From positions 62,001 to 126,000 of the forward strand of contig NW_019029009.1 of NCBI RefSeq assembly GCF_002105155.1: DNA of 64,000 bases, in the 5' to 3' direction. The notes beneath the pieces were generated by a model. It was not told the origin of the DNA and did no database searches. It worked only from the letters and a program-made list of their open reading frames with translations. The DNA comes from Lobosporangium transversale. Its lineage: Eukaryota; Mortierellomycota; Mortierellomycetes; Mortierellales; Mortierellaceae. Of this stretch, positions 12,474-26,427 are shown in pieces; position 1 is the first letter of the stretch, and the number at the start of each line of letters is the position of its first letter. A program made the position numbers and the translations under genes.

Positions 12474-13052
12474 GTCACTAATAGCTTGAATATGCTATCT
12501 GTTTTGTACTGTCCAGGAAAACAAAAAAAAAATAAAAAAATAAAAAAATAAAAAAAAAATATCGCTGTATGGTACACATGAAAAAATAAAAATAATTAAA
12601 GCACAATGCGCAATGTTGTTTGGCAATGTCTAGCATGAGTGGACTGATCGATGTCCAAAAGTGGCTGCAGGTGGCAATAATTTCTTCTCGATTAAATGAT
12701 GCTCTCAAGTTTTTTTAGAATTTTTGTAGTTTCTTGGCCCGTCTCTCTCTTCTTTTCCCTCTTTTCTTTCTTTTCTCCCTTTGCTTCTCTTTCATCCACA
12801 CCTCATCGATCTCTTCCACGACATATCCTCGCTGATTATATTGTCATACTTCTTGGCTGTTGTTATCATACTCAATTTCAGGAACAAGAATAAATCATTA
12901 AAAGCCTGAGGTTAATTATACTTCTTGAGTCGAGTGAGAAAAAGCAAGGAGAACTGTTCAGCATTACAGCACCGCATACCCATCTTCGCCACATTAATAT
13001 TATCAGTCTCTCACCCTATTCACATACACATAAAAAGACAGAGTAAGAAAGC
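12474..13052. other. Spacer between NDC1 and the EHD gene
   Basis: AT-rich 3' flank of NDC1, with A-rich runs at 12524-12560, then a pyrimidine-rich stretch (about 12720-12830, mostly C and T) that looks like a fungal promoter or 5' leader for the EHD gene. No coding region seen. Confidence 0.5.
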
Positions 13053-15161
13053 ATGGGACACCCAGGAGATAGGAAAAGGAGCTCAGAATCCTACTCAAAT
13101 GGAATTGTTGCTGGTCCATCGTCATCATCCCTCAACAGAATGTCAATATCGTCGTCGAGTGCTGCAGCGCCACCACCATTGCCTTCCCGACAACCTTCGA
13201 CGCTACATCGTAATGGCACAAATGCGAGTGTTAACATGGGGAATAAAAGCGGTAGTCATAGTAGCTCCCGACTTTCGACCATCAAGGACGATTACCGAGA
13301 GGTGTATCGAGATTTGACTCAAATTTATAAGCGCAAGATCCGGCCATTGGAGACAACATATAATTTTGAAGGGTTTCACTCTGCGCCTCTCACGGAAAGC
13401 GATATTCTGGCGAAGCCGATGGTTCTCCTGTTAGGACAATACAGCACTGTAAGGTCCATACATTATTGTTCATTGATAAAGGAAACGAAGAAAAAAAAAA
13501 AAAAAAAAAAAAAGAGATAGAGGGAGTAAGGCAGTAAAAAGAGATGCATGAGAGCAATGCGTCGTGCATATTTTCTGAGCGAAAATAGAAAAATAACAAA
13601 AAATAACAAAAAAAAAAAAAAAAAAAAAGGTTAGTCGCTAATGATCATAACCTGCATTTTGTGAATAGGGCAAAACGACTTTTATCAAACACTTGATTGA
13701 GTCTGACTATCCTGGATCACACATTGGTGTAGAACCAACGGTAAGATAAAACTGACTTTAAAAAGGAGTAACTTTATTTTTGGGTCTTTTTGTATTTAAC
13801 TAAATCTAATTTTTATTTTCTGGACAAAAAATAAAAATATACAGACGGATCGCTTTGTAGCTGTGATGAATGGTCCGGAACCAAGGGTGATTCCAGGAAA
13901 TGCTGCAGCAGTCTCTGCAGACCTGCCTTTCCGTGGGCTTGATCGATTTGGACAAGCATTTTTGACACGATTCCAAGTCTCACAATGCCCCAATTCTCTG
14001 CTCGAGAACATGACCCTAATTGACACCCCAGGAATTCTAGCAGGCGACAAACAGCGTGTAGAACGCGGATATGATTTCACAAAGACCATTGAGTGGTTTG
14101 CACAGCGGTCGGATCTGATCCTTTTATTCTTTGATTCCCATAAGCTGGATATTTCGGACGAGTTTAAGAGTTCAATTGTGGCGCTCAAGGGTCAGGAAGA
14201 AAAAGTGCGTGTGATTCTGAATAAGAGTGACATGGTGGATCAACAGCAATTGATGCGAGTCTATGGCGCGTTGATGTGGTCTCTTGGGAAGGTTATTCAA
14301 ACGCCAGAGGTCATGAGGGTATATCTGTGCTCGTTCTGGTTACATCGCCCAGTGAATGTGTATGAAGATTGCCGAGCCTTGCTAGAAAAGGAACAAACAG
14401 ATCTTTTGAAGGACCTTCGAGAATTACCCCGCAATGCAGCGATTCGTAAAGTGAATGAAATCGTGAAACGTGCCCGACTGGCACGTGTACATGCATATAT
14501 CATTGGACATTTGCGTAAGGAGATGCCTGCAGTCTTGGGCAAAAGAAATCGTCAACGAGAGTTGACCCAAAACCTGGAAGGCGAGTTTTTGAAGGTTCAG
14601 CAAATTTACAGTGTCCCTGCAGGCGATTTCCCGAATGTAGCAGCATTCCGACAGTGCTTGGAAGCCTATAAGTTTGAAAATTTTGCAAAGATCAGCCAAC
14701 CAGTCCTCGCCTCTGCTGAAGAGGCCCTTTCAGTAGATCTGCCCAAAATCATGACTCGATTCCCACACCATATGAATAATTTATTAATCGAATCTACGCA
14801 AAAGAACCCGTTCTTAGGGCCACCCGGAGCTGAAGGGCATAACAGTAACCTCAACGGAGGTGATACTGTCCCACCGAGCTACTGGCACTTTTCATCCGTA
14901 GATAAGGCAGCTGCCCGGCCAATCTTCCTGTCGCTGAACCCCAGAGAAGGCAAGATCAATGGTTTAACTGCAAAGCCCTACCTGATGAGCACAGGCTTAT
15001 CAGTTGAGGTGCTAGCCAAGATCTGGGCATTAGCAGATTGGACATCTGATGGACACTTGAGTGAAGACGAGTTCGCAGTGGCATTGCATTTAATCCGTGC
15101 AGTAGAAAGCGGTGGCGAGAGTGTTCTGCCTGCCAAATTACCCGAGACCATGCTACCTTGA
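13053..15161 (+). CDS. EH-domain (EHD/RME-1-like) dynamin-family ATPase
   Basis: Membrane-remodelling ATPase that acts on endocytic recycling compartments in other eukaryotes. Exons 13053-13448, 13669-13740 and 13845-15161 give 594 residues, slightly longer than the animal family (about 535) because of a Ser/Pro-rich N-terminus of about 70 residues. Nucleotide-binding motifs are intact: GQYSTGKTTFI (P-loop, split by the first intron between T and G), the switch threonine in GVEPTTDRF, DTPG and NKSD. The C-terminus carries one EH domain with an EF-hand loop (DWTSDGHLSEDEF) and the tryptophan of the NPF-binding pocket (KIWALADW). Yeasts lack this architecture as far as I recall. It is convergent with the acyl-CoA oxidase, with 143 bases between stop codons. 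Confidence 0.93.
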
Positions 15162-15304
15162 TTGAGTTTTTTTATACAACACCGCAATAGCATCCAACAC
15201 TAATAATAAAAGCAAATCTCCATTTGTCTGTTGGTGTCTTTGTATATTATAATATATTATTATATCTAGAACGGGCTTTTTTTTTTCTTTTTTTTTCTTT
15301 CTTT

Positions 15305-17796
15305 CTAAAGCTTTGGGACTGCAGCGCCATTCAAACGACGGCCCTCTGCAAAAAGATCCTTCAAAACTTCATCAAAGCCCAAGACACCTCCATTCTTGCC
15401 CTTATCAACAAGGGTCATTCCGTATTTGGCCCACTCATAAAGCGATTCGTAGACACGTCCATCATACCGTCCAATGGCAGAATTGAGTTGGTTGTCCGAG
15501 AAATCATACGCATCTACGAGTCCGATCAACTCGTATCTCAACAGGTCAATCAACTGTTCACGGCGGTCTTTGCACCAGACCTTTTGCTGCCTGGAGACAT
15601 ATCCATCTTCCATGAAATCGCCGGCTTGTTCCAACAGACGATGAATACTGTGCAATTCAAAGAGCATCTTGAGAACAGGCAAGTAACCTTTGGTCACATC
15701 ACCACCCTTTTGATGAATAGCCTGTTCCTCTTTTTGAATAGCCTCGTAAAAGTTACGGACTAGCATGCCTTCACCATGAGTTCTGGATAACTCGACCATT
15801 CGAACTTGAGATTTAGCCATAGCCTCCTCTCCAGCACCGTCCTTGACAATACGGGCCAGGACTTCTTGAAGAACACGGGCCTCACGATGCCAGAATGCAG
15901 CAATTAAAGCCTCGCCACTGATGGGCTGTCCTGGGACAATGATGGATTTCTCTTGATCTAAAATGTTTTCGCCACCCTTTTGAAGAGTAGGTTGCAAGCC
16001 AGCAGGGACTGAAGACAGATCTTTGGTTTTGAGGGCTTGAAGGATTGTCTTGAGTAACCAACGCGAAGTTTGAAGGTGTAAGATTGTATTTTCACCTAAA
16101 CAAACATTTGCGAATATGAGAAGAGTAGAAAGAAAAAAAAAAAAAAAAAGTCAGCTTCAAATGGATAGAGTTAATAAATGATAGAAAAGCGATAAAGAAT
16201 AAAGAGTCTTTTACCTTCCACGGTAACATCCTGTAGGGTTGTGGTCAAGACTTCAACCATTCCTCCGCACCAAGCATAACCATGTCCACCGCAGGAACGA
16301 CGTACGTCCTCCATATGAGCAGTAGCCAAGTCCGAGATCAAGGCCTTCAAGCCTGAAGAAGTTGCATGGACCTCAGCCATTAGACCTACTTCTCCTTGGA
16401 TCACGTTCTTCAAGTTCCGCTGATGCATATCCGTCATAACTCGACCGGTCATCAACATTGCATAGCTCAAGGCCAATGAGGTCGTTAAGCGGAAGCGTTG
16501 CATACCGTGATCAATAACCTTGACCTCTTCACCCTTTTGAGATGGGATGCGGTCTCCGCCTTGAAGACGGATCATGGAATATCGGATGGCGACCGTCAAA
16601 GACTGACCTAGTGCGAAACCTGCGTTCTTGACAATGTTGGCACGGATGGCCACCATGGTTGAATAATTCATCTTTGCGTTCTTGGCAGGTTCGTACTTGC
16701 CATCACGAGTGACTCTGGAGTTGCGCATCATCATTTGTTCGCGTGGGATTCGGACCTTATTGATTCGTAAGAAACCATTATCGATGGTGTTGAATCCGAT
16801 TTTGGGACCTAAATTACCCAATTCAATGCCGGGCATTTCAGCATGGGTTCCGGCAGCACGGATCTGTAATAAGAAGGGATGGACACCATAATCCTTGCCA
16901 TGAAGGGTCAAACGAGCGTAGATGGCACAATGGGTACTGGTCTGGGCGAGAGCACCAGGCCACCATTTCATAGAATTGAGCGTTGGTGTATCAATCTCAA
17001 ATTCGTCTGTCTCGGGGATGAAGGTGGCGGTTGTTTCAAGCTTGCGAAGATTGCTTCCGTGAGCCATCTCGGTCTGAACATAACTGGAAAGGAAGAAAGA
17101 AGGTATGGAGGTATGGAGGAAAGCGTTTAGTAACGTTGAGATCAAAAATAGTGCAATGGGAATGTCAAAAGATATTGCAGAAATAATAACGCTTTACCAT
17201 CCAAAAATCTCATAATTTTGAGCCCTATGTGATAAAAAAAAAAATCCTTAGACTTATAACTTTACAAAGTACGGAATGGCAGGGAGTTGGAAAAGTAGTA
17301 CTTTTTTCTTACTTGGGAAGCCAAATCTTTTGCTGCTCGTCCGTGAGCTGGGTTTTGAGGGTAGGGATGAAAAGTGCCTCATGCTAAGGTGCAGATATTA
17401 AGAAGAGTTATAAGTATTTTCAGGTCCTGGTCTCAGTTTTCCTATCAATTCAAGAGATATTATTACCAAGAATTGAGGAGTCGAGTCGCCGATCACCATC
17501 ATGGCCATCATCATATCATCATCGGACCAATTGTTCTGCTTGCGCATCTCAACTAATTTTGCTGCCTTTTCCAAAGATCGGACGTATTGACGTTCACGGC
17601 TCAAAAAGGGTTTATCCGCGTTAGAGAAGACGGGGTGTTGTTCAACCAGATCCCGAGTATGGCGTCGTTTCTCAAAGTTCTCGCCATACAAGAATTGAGA
17701 GAGTGACTCAACATTGAACGAGACAAGTGCACGCTCTGAGTTTAGACTAGACACTGTCTTGGAGCGGTCAGAAAGTGGGGGAATGAATGGAGGCAT
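15305..17796 (-). CDS. Peroxisomal acyl-CoA oxidase
   Basis: First enzyme of peroxisomal beta-oxidation: FAD-dependent oxidation of acyl-CoA to 2-enoyl-CoA with H2O2 release. Five exons: 17467-17796, 17313-17383, 17198-17224, 16215-17083, 15305-16095, giving 695 residues, the normal size. Landmarks are the N-terminal ACOX domain (HPVFSN, RERQYVRSLEK), FGCYVQTEMAHGSNL, WWPGALAQTSTH, GPKIGFNTIDNGFL, the helical domain RRSCGGHGYAWCGG, and ENTILHLQTSRWLLK. The glutamate just before NTILHLQ (16090s) fits the usual catalytic-base position. The C-terminus is PKL, a plausible peroxisomal targeting signal type 1. Exon 3 is a 27-base microexon. No signal peptide. It is divergent from ATG3 across 935 bases. 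Confidence 0.96.
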
Positions 17797-18731
17797 TGTT
17801 TGAGAACAGAAGGAATGGAGCGATGGAGAGGAATGGGTAAGAAATGAATGAAGCAATAAGGCAGGATGAGCAAGGAAAGAAGAAAGAAAGAAGGAGAGAA
17901 GAAAGAGGAAGTAGAAGAAAGAAGAGGAACCGGAGTTGACTGAAGGTCTTCACCTCCAACATAAACCTTGAATGTGTGAATGTGTGGAGTGTTGGATAGA
18001 GCAATCGATGGCTCGATCGAGAAGTATCACAACAACCGCAAAACCAGAGAAAATTCGGCCGGACGAAACTCTGAGTGACAGCTATTAATACGCCAACTAT
18101 TTCTCCGTACCGCGCGACATCCGATCATAGCCGGACAGCTCTACCACTACCATAATTTGTGTGGGAGATAGGAGGTAAAATTGTGTTGGTGGCGAAGGTG
18201 TCTTCTTCTATCGCTTAACGGGCAGGATATAGACCGTTATGGCACTGGGCCACTGGGATCATTTTCGCCAGGTAGACTGCATGCAGAGGTGAAGTCGGTC
18301 CTCCACACGTCTAAATATCAATCGTCTCCTGAATGAAAGATATTCAACAAATGCCAACAGCTGGTATGCACCGACTCCAAGAAGACCTCCGTTTTTTCAA
18401 TCACTTGGTCAGGTGTCCTCTCGAGAGTAAGAATGGCATTAGAATTTAGAAAGAAACAAAAAAAGACAGGCACAACATCCTCCATATCCCAAAGCAAAAA
18501 AGCTTCACCTGGAAAGCACACAATTGCTTTTACCTCTCCTTTCTGCTCTCTCTCTTTTTTTTTTTCCCAGTCCCATCTTACTTTCACACAAATACAAATA
18601 CACCTCACACCAACAGTCAATATCACCAACACCAGTCAACGCGCATAATTTGCTTCAATTGCACACCAAAATAATAACGACAAATATAAAGACATTCTAT
18701 TCACGCTTCCTCATTCCCTTTTCACTTTCTA
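17797..18731. other. Divergent promoter region, acyl-CoA oxidase / ATG3
   Basis: No gene seen. Next to the oxidase start it is purine-rich on the + strand (pyrimidine-rich on the oxidase strand). The ATG3 side has a C/T-rich leader (about 18530-18620) before the ATG. No specific binding site was identified. Confidence 0.45.
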
Positions 18732-19428
18732 ATGAACTCCGTACAAAACATCTTCTTCGGCCTCCGCGAGTACTTGAGTCCTGTCCTCAAAAATTCAAAA
18801 TTCAAAGAGACCGGTTGCATCACACCTGAGGAGGCAAGTTCTTTTTTATGTTTTTTTTGTCATCTCTCTCTTTTGCAAAAGCAGGTGTACGCTCTTTTCT
18901 TGCATTGGCTGGCAAAACATGCAAAAAAAAGTCTCCTTAGAAGAAGACTGCCGGCAATGCTGCGGCACATTAATCCATATTAGTTTCAATAGTCATAAAG
19001 AAACATGTCATAAAAAAAAAAAAAGCCATACGCGTCGTCAACTAACCCTGTTGATTACTCGTTGATTTCCCTTTTGTTCTGTTTTTAGTTTGAAGCTGCA
19101 GGTGATTTTTTGGTGTACAAGTGTCCAACGTGGAGCTGGTAATACATTGATACTTGTGTTGACTTTGACAACGTTTGTAAAAGGGCTGCATTGTTGTAGG
19201 CTGATGCTGTAACTCTAACGGTCTTTACATATTATTTTGCGACATATTCAATTATTCATAGGGAAGGCGGTGAACCCAGCAAGAAGCGCGACTACTTACA
19301 TCCGGATAAGCAATTCTTGATTACTCGCAATGGTATGTGTTCTAGTTTGCCTTTGTAATTTTGCCATTCCGGCAATGCAACCCCACCGTGTGTATGCCCT
19401 GGGACCCATGCGTTATTATTTCGTTGAG

Positions 19429-19463
<35 letters not shown>

Positions 19464-20036
19464 ATAAACTCGTGACCATCGTCCAACAGGAGACGAATTT
19501 CAAGGAGCCTGACTAATTCAGAGGAAAAAATGGGAGTGGAGGATGCTGACGGAAGACAAATGAAACGAGCTCCGCTTGCATGTGCAACATTGTCAATACT
19601 AACTTTTCATTTTTCACTTTCAATGGTATCTCCTTTTTATGGTTGTGGTTGTGTATATATGATATAGTACCATGCCTGCGTCGTGTCAAGCAAATGGAAT
19701 ATACGGACGAGGACGCTGAAACACAGATCGAAAGTGATGGCGCCGATGCTTGGGTGATGTCCCACAGTTCGCGTGTAGCAGGAGGCCCCATCGAAGAAAT
19801 TGCTGGAAGTATGGATGAAGACGAAGACGAGGAGGCCGAAGCTGAAGCTGAAGCTGAAGCACAAGCAGCCATTAAAGCCATGGGTCGACTTAACTTGCAG
19901 GAACAGCAACTCCATGATGCTGCAGAACAGGATGATGACGACGAAGATCTTCCCGATATGGACGACATCCCCGACATGGATGACTATGAAGACCTGGAAG
20001 AAGAAGCGGACCCTGTAAGCCTTGTTTGATACGGCT

Positions 20037-20067
<31 letters not shown>

Positions 20068-20855
20068 TCATTTAAAGAAAAAGGCCCATTGGTGCATCAC
20101 GCTAATACTAAACCTTGATGACGGAAATAGGCTACACTCGCTCCAACTGTTCCTACAGCAGTCGATCCTGGGTATGTTTTTTTTGTACATATTTGCATAG
20201 CGTACGACACTCAATGTTACAACATCAGCAATTCATGGTGTTGTTTGACTGATCCAACTTTCTGTTTTGGCTTGTGGTACACAGCGACAAGATCTTGAAC
20301 GTCCGAACGTACGATGTATTCATTACATACGATAAATATTATCAAACACCCAGAATGTGGCTCTTTGGTTATGATGAGGTACAGACGTGGAACTAATGGC
20401 GACATTTGTCATCATTTATTCCAGGATCACATAAACTGATAGTTGTTTCCATTCTTTGCATATGCTACAACTTGAATAGCATCGTCGACCTCTGGTATCT
20501 TCACAGATCTTTGAGGATGTTTCTCAGGACTATGCCAAGAAAACTGTCACCATCGAGACTCATCCACATCTCAATATGTCATTGGCCAGTATTCATCCCT
20601 GCAGACATGGAGCTGTGATGAAGAAGATTATTGAGAAGGTTGCAAATGACGAAGGGAAGGAGGAGCCAGTCCGTGTTGACCAGTAAGTCAAAAGGGAGGA
20701 GGTTATTGAGCAGTATGATCGGATTAACATGTTTCTACAGATGGAATACTAATTGTTTTTATTCTCTTTTGCTTTTTAGGTACCTCATCATCTTCTTGAA
20801 GTTCATGTCGTCTGTAGTACCTACTATTGACTATGACAATACCATCTCTGCGTAA
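18732..20855 (+). CDS. ATG3: Autophagy-related E2-like enzyme Atg3
   Basis: E2-like enzyme that transfers Atg8 to phosphatidylethanolamine during autophagosome growth. Eight exons: 18732-18833, 19089-19138, 19262-19332, 19668-20014, 20131-20171, 20285-20378, 20480-20682, 20780-20855, giving 327 residues. The N-terminal amphipathic helix region ([19 protein letters not shown]) is followed by [13 protein letters not shown] and [14 protein letters not shown]. Then comes a long acidic flexible region with (Glu-Ala)n repeats, the E2 core ([26 protein letters not shown]), and the active-site segment SIHPCRHG with the catalytic Cys. The end is [19 protein letters not shown]. The first intron uses a GC donor (GAG|GCAAGT at 18833). 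Exon 7 starts after an internal CTTGAATAG acceptor (HRRPL). Three + genes follow in tandem. Confidence 0.97.
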
Positions 20856-21217
20856 ATGGGCATTTAGCGGGACCTGAAAATAGTCATGCATGGGGACCAT
20901 ATAGCCACGTGTCCTGACATTGTAGCTAGAAGCTGTATGATTGCGTTTCTTTTCCTTTACTATCTTGCTTTTCCTTTTCATTCATCGCACGCAAACCCCC
21001 ATAAAGAGTTGTATCACAACGGTATTCGAAGCCAAATATGTATTATTTTACTCTAATTATTTATGATCTTGAATGCCAAGAAATTGGCCACATTTTAATT
21101 CAAAGACATGTGGTACAAAGACGGTCACAGGTGTCTTCTTCACGATGACAAAGGATTCTCTTTTTAAAACATTTCATTACACTTCACTCCATTGCTGCCC
21201 GGTACTTTGATAACACC
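20856..21217. other. Spacer ATG3 to VPS60
   Basis: 362 bases holding the ATG3 3' end and the VPS60 promoter. Nothing else seen. Confidence 0.45.
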
Positions 21218-21430
21218 ATGCATCGCCTTTTCGGTACAGGGAAGAGGACACCAAAGCCCACTCTCACAGACGCTATTACAGCTGTAAGTCTGGCATATTT
21301 CAGGGACACGATGCTTGTCAGGAACGCAATGAATTAAATGAGTAGGGAAAAAAAAAAAAAAAAAAAAGTCAAGCCAATAACAATTCAATAGTCTTATGCC
21401 ATAAAAGCATCGGCATAGAAGTGAAAAGGG

Positions 21431-21461
<31 letters not shown>

Positions 21462-22565
21462 AGAGACGGTATCATGGCCATGGAGATGATGGCAATGAGC
21501 ACCTTTGTGTTGCAGATAACTTACATGTTTTATTCACCGTTCACGCGTTACTTTTGCCATTCTTTTTGTCGATCGTAGACAGACCTCCGAGTAGATGCAG
21601 TTGAGGTTAAGATTCGAAAGCTGGATGCAGAACTTATCAAGTATAAAGATCAAATGAAGAAGATGCGTGATGGTCCTGCCAAGGTAAAATTGATAGCATG
21701 CATGGATATACAAATAAACGAGAAGTGTCTAAAACTGCAACTATTTGTAGTAGGCTTGCTGGATTCGGCCAGGACGCTCTAATACATGTATGAGCCTTTT
21801 TTTCTCTCTTTCCCGTCATCTCGCCTATCTTTTAGAATTCTGTAAAGGCCAAGGCAATGCGCATTCTTAAGGAGAGAAAATTATATGAAAGTCAGCGGGA
21901 ACAACTTCAACAGCAGTCCTTCAACATGGAGCAGGCAGCGTTCACAACAGAAAACCTGAGGAATGTCATGACGACTGTAGATGCCATGAGAACAGCTAAC
22001 CAAACAATGAGGCAGCAATACAAGAAGGTCAACATTGACCAGATTGAGGTACTAGATTAAAACCATGTTGAAAAGCGTGATCCTGGCATCGAATGTGGGA
22101 TTTGCCTTTTTCTTTTTTCATGGTTCACGACTAAGAGCTTTACTCAACAAGGTACTGATTTTTATGATGATCCACAAAATAACGATAGAAGATGCAAGAT
22201 GAAATGGAAGATATCATGGACCAAGCAAATGAAATTCAGGAGACATTAGGTCGTTCATATGGTGTACCGGATGATATTGACGAGCAAGACCTAGAAGCTG
22301 AATTGGACGCTCTAGGAGACGAGCTATATGAAGAGGCAGAACCCTCTTATCTTGAAGATGAAGTGCCAGAACTACCTACAACAGAAACCACAACCACGGA
22401 GCCACAGCGGGAGGTAATGGGATGAGCAATGATAATAAACAAAAGAACATTAGCAAGAAAAAAAAAAAAAAAAAAAAAAAAAAAGACACTTATTAACGTT
22501 TATTCTTTACTTTGATTTAGCGCCTGGATGAGTTTGGATTACCAGAAGGGCCACTCAAGGCTTAA
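21218..22565 (+). CDS. VPS60: ESCRT-III-associated protein Vps60 / CHMP5
   Basis: Snf7-family coiled-coil protein that binds Vta1/LIP5 and tunes Vps4 during multivesicular body formation. Five exons: 21218-21283, 21579-21683, 21836-22048, 22189-22413, 22521-22565, giving 217 residues (human CHMP5 219). It starts [20 protein letters not shown], as in CHMP5. The basic helix ([33 protein letters not shown]) is followed by the helix [20 protein letters not shown], the acidic half [18 protein letters not shown] and the C-terminal motif [14 protein letters not shown]. The first and fourth introns hold long A tracts. Confidence 0.96.
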
Positions 22566-22973
22566 TAGACATATTTTTTGCTCTTGTACTTTTTTTCTAT
22601 CCTTATGCTCAAAAACTCGGGACACCCATATTGAAGAGCAGGGTAGAAGAGGTTGGGTAACATATTTGATAGGCACTGATCAAGAGTCTCAGGAGAGATT
22701 CAAGTATCATAGCCATAGTATAAACTTCAATAAACAAGCTTTCATCTCCCAATGTAGCAAAAAAGACGGCAACTAAAGCAACTAACCCTGATGGTGTAAA
22801 CTTAGATGGATATGTTTAGTTTTTTCTTTTTTCGGTGGTCCAGATTTGGACATTCCCCAGTTTCACGTGATTTTTTTTTCTGCGTCCGTGGGTGGATATT
22901 TATTAAAGACACCGATCTGATTTTTTTTTTCTCCACATCCTTTTCTCTCCTCTCTCCTCATTGCATAGTAACC
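22566..22973. other. Spacer VPS60 to thiolase
   Basis: 408 bases. A C/T-rich leader (TTTTCTCTCCTCTCTCCTC, about 22940-22960) directly precedes the thiolase ATG. No coding region seen. Confidence 0.45.
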
Positions 22974-25017
<2,044 letters not shown>

Positions 25018-25244
25018 GAAATGAATCAAAATAGCATTTTTTTTTTTCTTTGTATACAATACTTCACATAAAACATTAGAAAAAGGAAAAACTTCTTAGA
25101 AATCCTTTATTTGTTGGAGCATATCACATTTCCATGGCTTGAGAAGTCAAAACTACTTGGATTCGAATCTCCTTTTTGATGTTGATATAATTGAAAGCTG
25201 ATGTCCTTGGATTTTATTTGTATTTTCTCTTTTATCATGGCTAT

Positions 25245-25648
25245 TTAAGCGATATTGGCCAAATAATCCTTCACTTCACTTGGAGACAATTTCCTAAACT
25301 CGGGCAAAACAACAGATCCATCATCTTTTGTAGCAACAATGCCTGTAATGACACCGATTTCGATGGTGTTCTCCGTCATCTGGCCCTCAAATCCTTCCTT
25401 CAATGTCAAAATAGCTGTATGGACTGCATCTTCGAGCTCAATATCCTCATTATATCGCTTCTCTAAGAATGTCTTTGCATTGACCATGTTCTTGCCAATG
25501 GCTGTTGCCTTCCAGGGCCAGTATGAGCCCGAGGGATCCACCTGATACAACATCGGACCACTCTCATCAAATCCTGCAATCAGCAATGATACTCCGAATG
25601 GACGCACACCACTATTTAGGAATAAAAGTATATGTGTAAAAAAGAGTC

Positions 25649-25682
<34 letters not shown>

Positions 25683-26110
25683 GCATTAGAACCAGTAAAA
25701 AGAATAGAGACTAGAAAACTGATCGTTGATCCGCTTCGAATATTTTTTTTCTTTCTTTTCTTTTCTCCTTTTTGACTTTCGTTCTTTCGTCGTCCTTATT
25801 TCTTCCTTATTGTAATTGTAGTAATATGACTTACCCAGACTGTGTAAATTCCTGCATGACGCTAGCAATCTCCTTGACGAGGATAGCAGTAGGTGGTTCC
25901 TCCATGTAGACGCGTTTGTAGGCCTGAGCAGCCTTCCTTGCCTTGTTAACGAGCACACGGTAGTCAGGGCCCATACCGGAGTAAACCATCCCGATGTTAG
26001 AGCAAATAATTGCTACCTTTTCCAACGACGAGTCGTCAATCAGTGTCGACACGGCCTTTTTCTCTGTCGCGATCACAATTCCGTTCGTAGCTATTGTTAA
26101 AATATTATTT

Positions 26111-26144
<34 letters not shown>

Positions 26145-26427
26145 TTAGTCAAGATATCGAATACAAATGTTAAGAAACTTCAAAAAAAAAAAAAAAAAAA
26201 AAAAGAATGAAAGAATGAAAGTAGAGAGGTTGCAGCACTACAAGTTTGTGGATAAATATTTCAGTCCAAGTCAGGCTAAGTAATTTCTTTTTTTTCTTTG
26301 TTTTTCCCTTACCTTTGATACCAATGGAAGTGACGCCAGAGTTGACAGCATTGAGTGCATATTCAATCTGAACCAACTTTCCTGAGGGTGAGAAAGTGGT
26401 GAGAGAGAATGAGTATCTGTCAGCCAT
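25245..26427 (-). CDS. PRE8: 20S proteasome subunit alpha-2
   Basis: Subunit of the outer ring of the 20S proteasome core, helping to gate the channel. Three exons: 26313-26427, 25835-26090, 25245-25611, giving 245 residues. The start [20 protein letters not shown] contains the alpha-subunit signature ([14 protein letters not shown]...EYAL). [43 protein letters not shown] and [15 protein letters not shown] follow the PSMA2/PRE8 pattern. As in all alpha subunits there is no N-terminal catalytic Thr. Both introns carry long A/T tracts. It is convergent with the thiolase, with 261 bases between stops. Confidence 0.96.
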
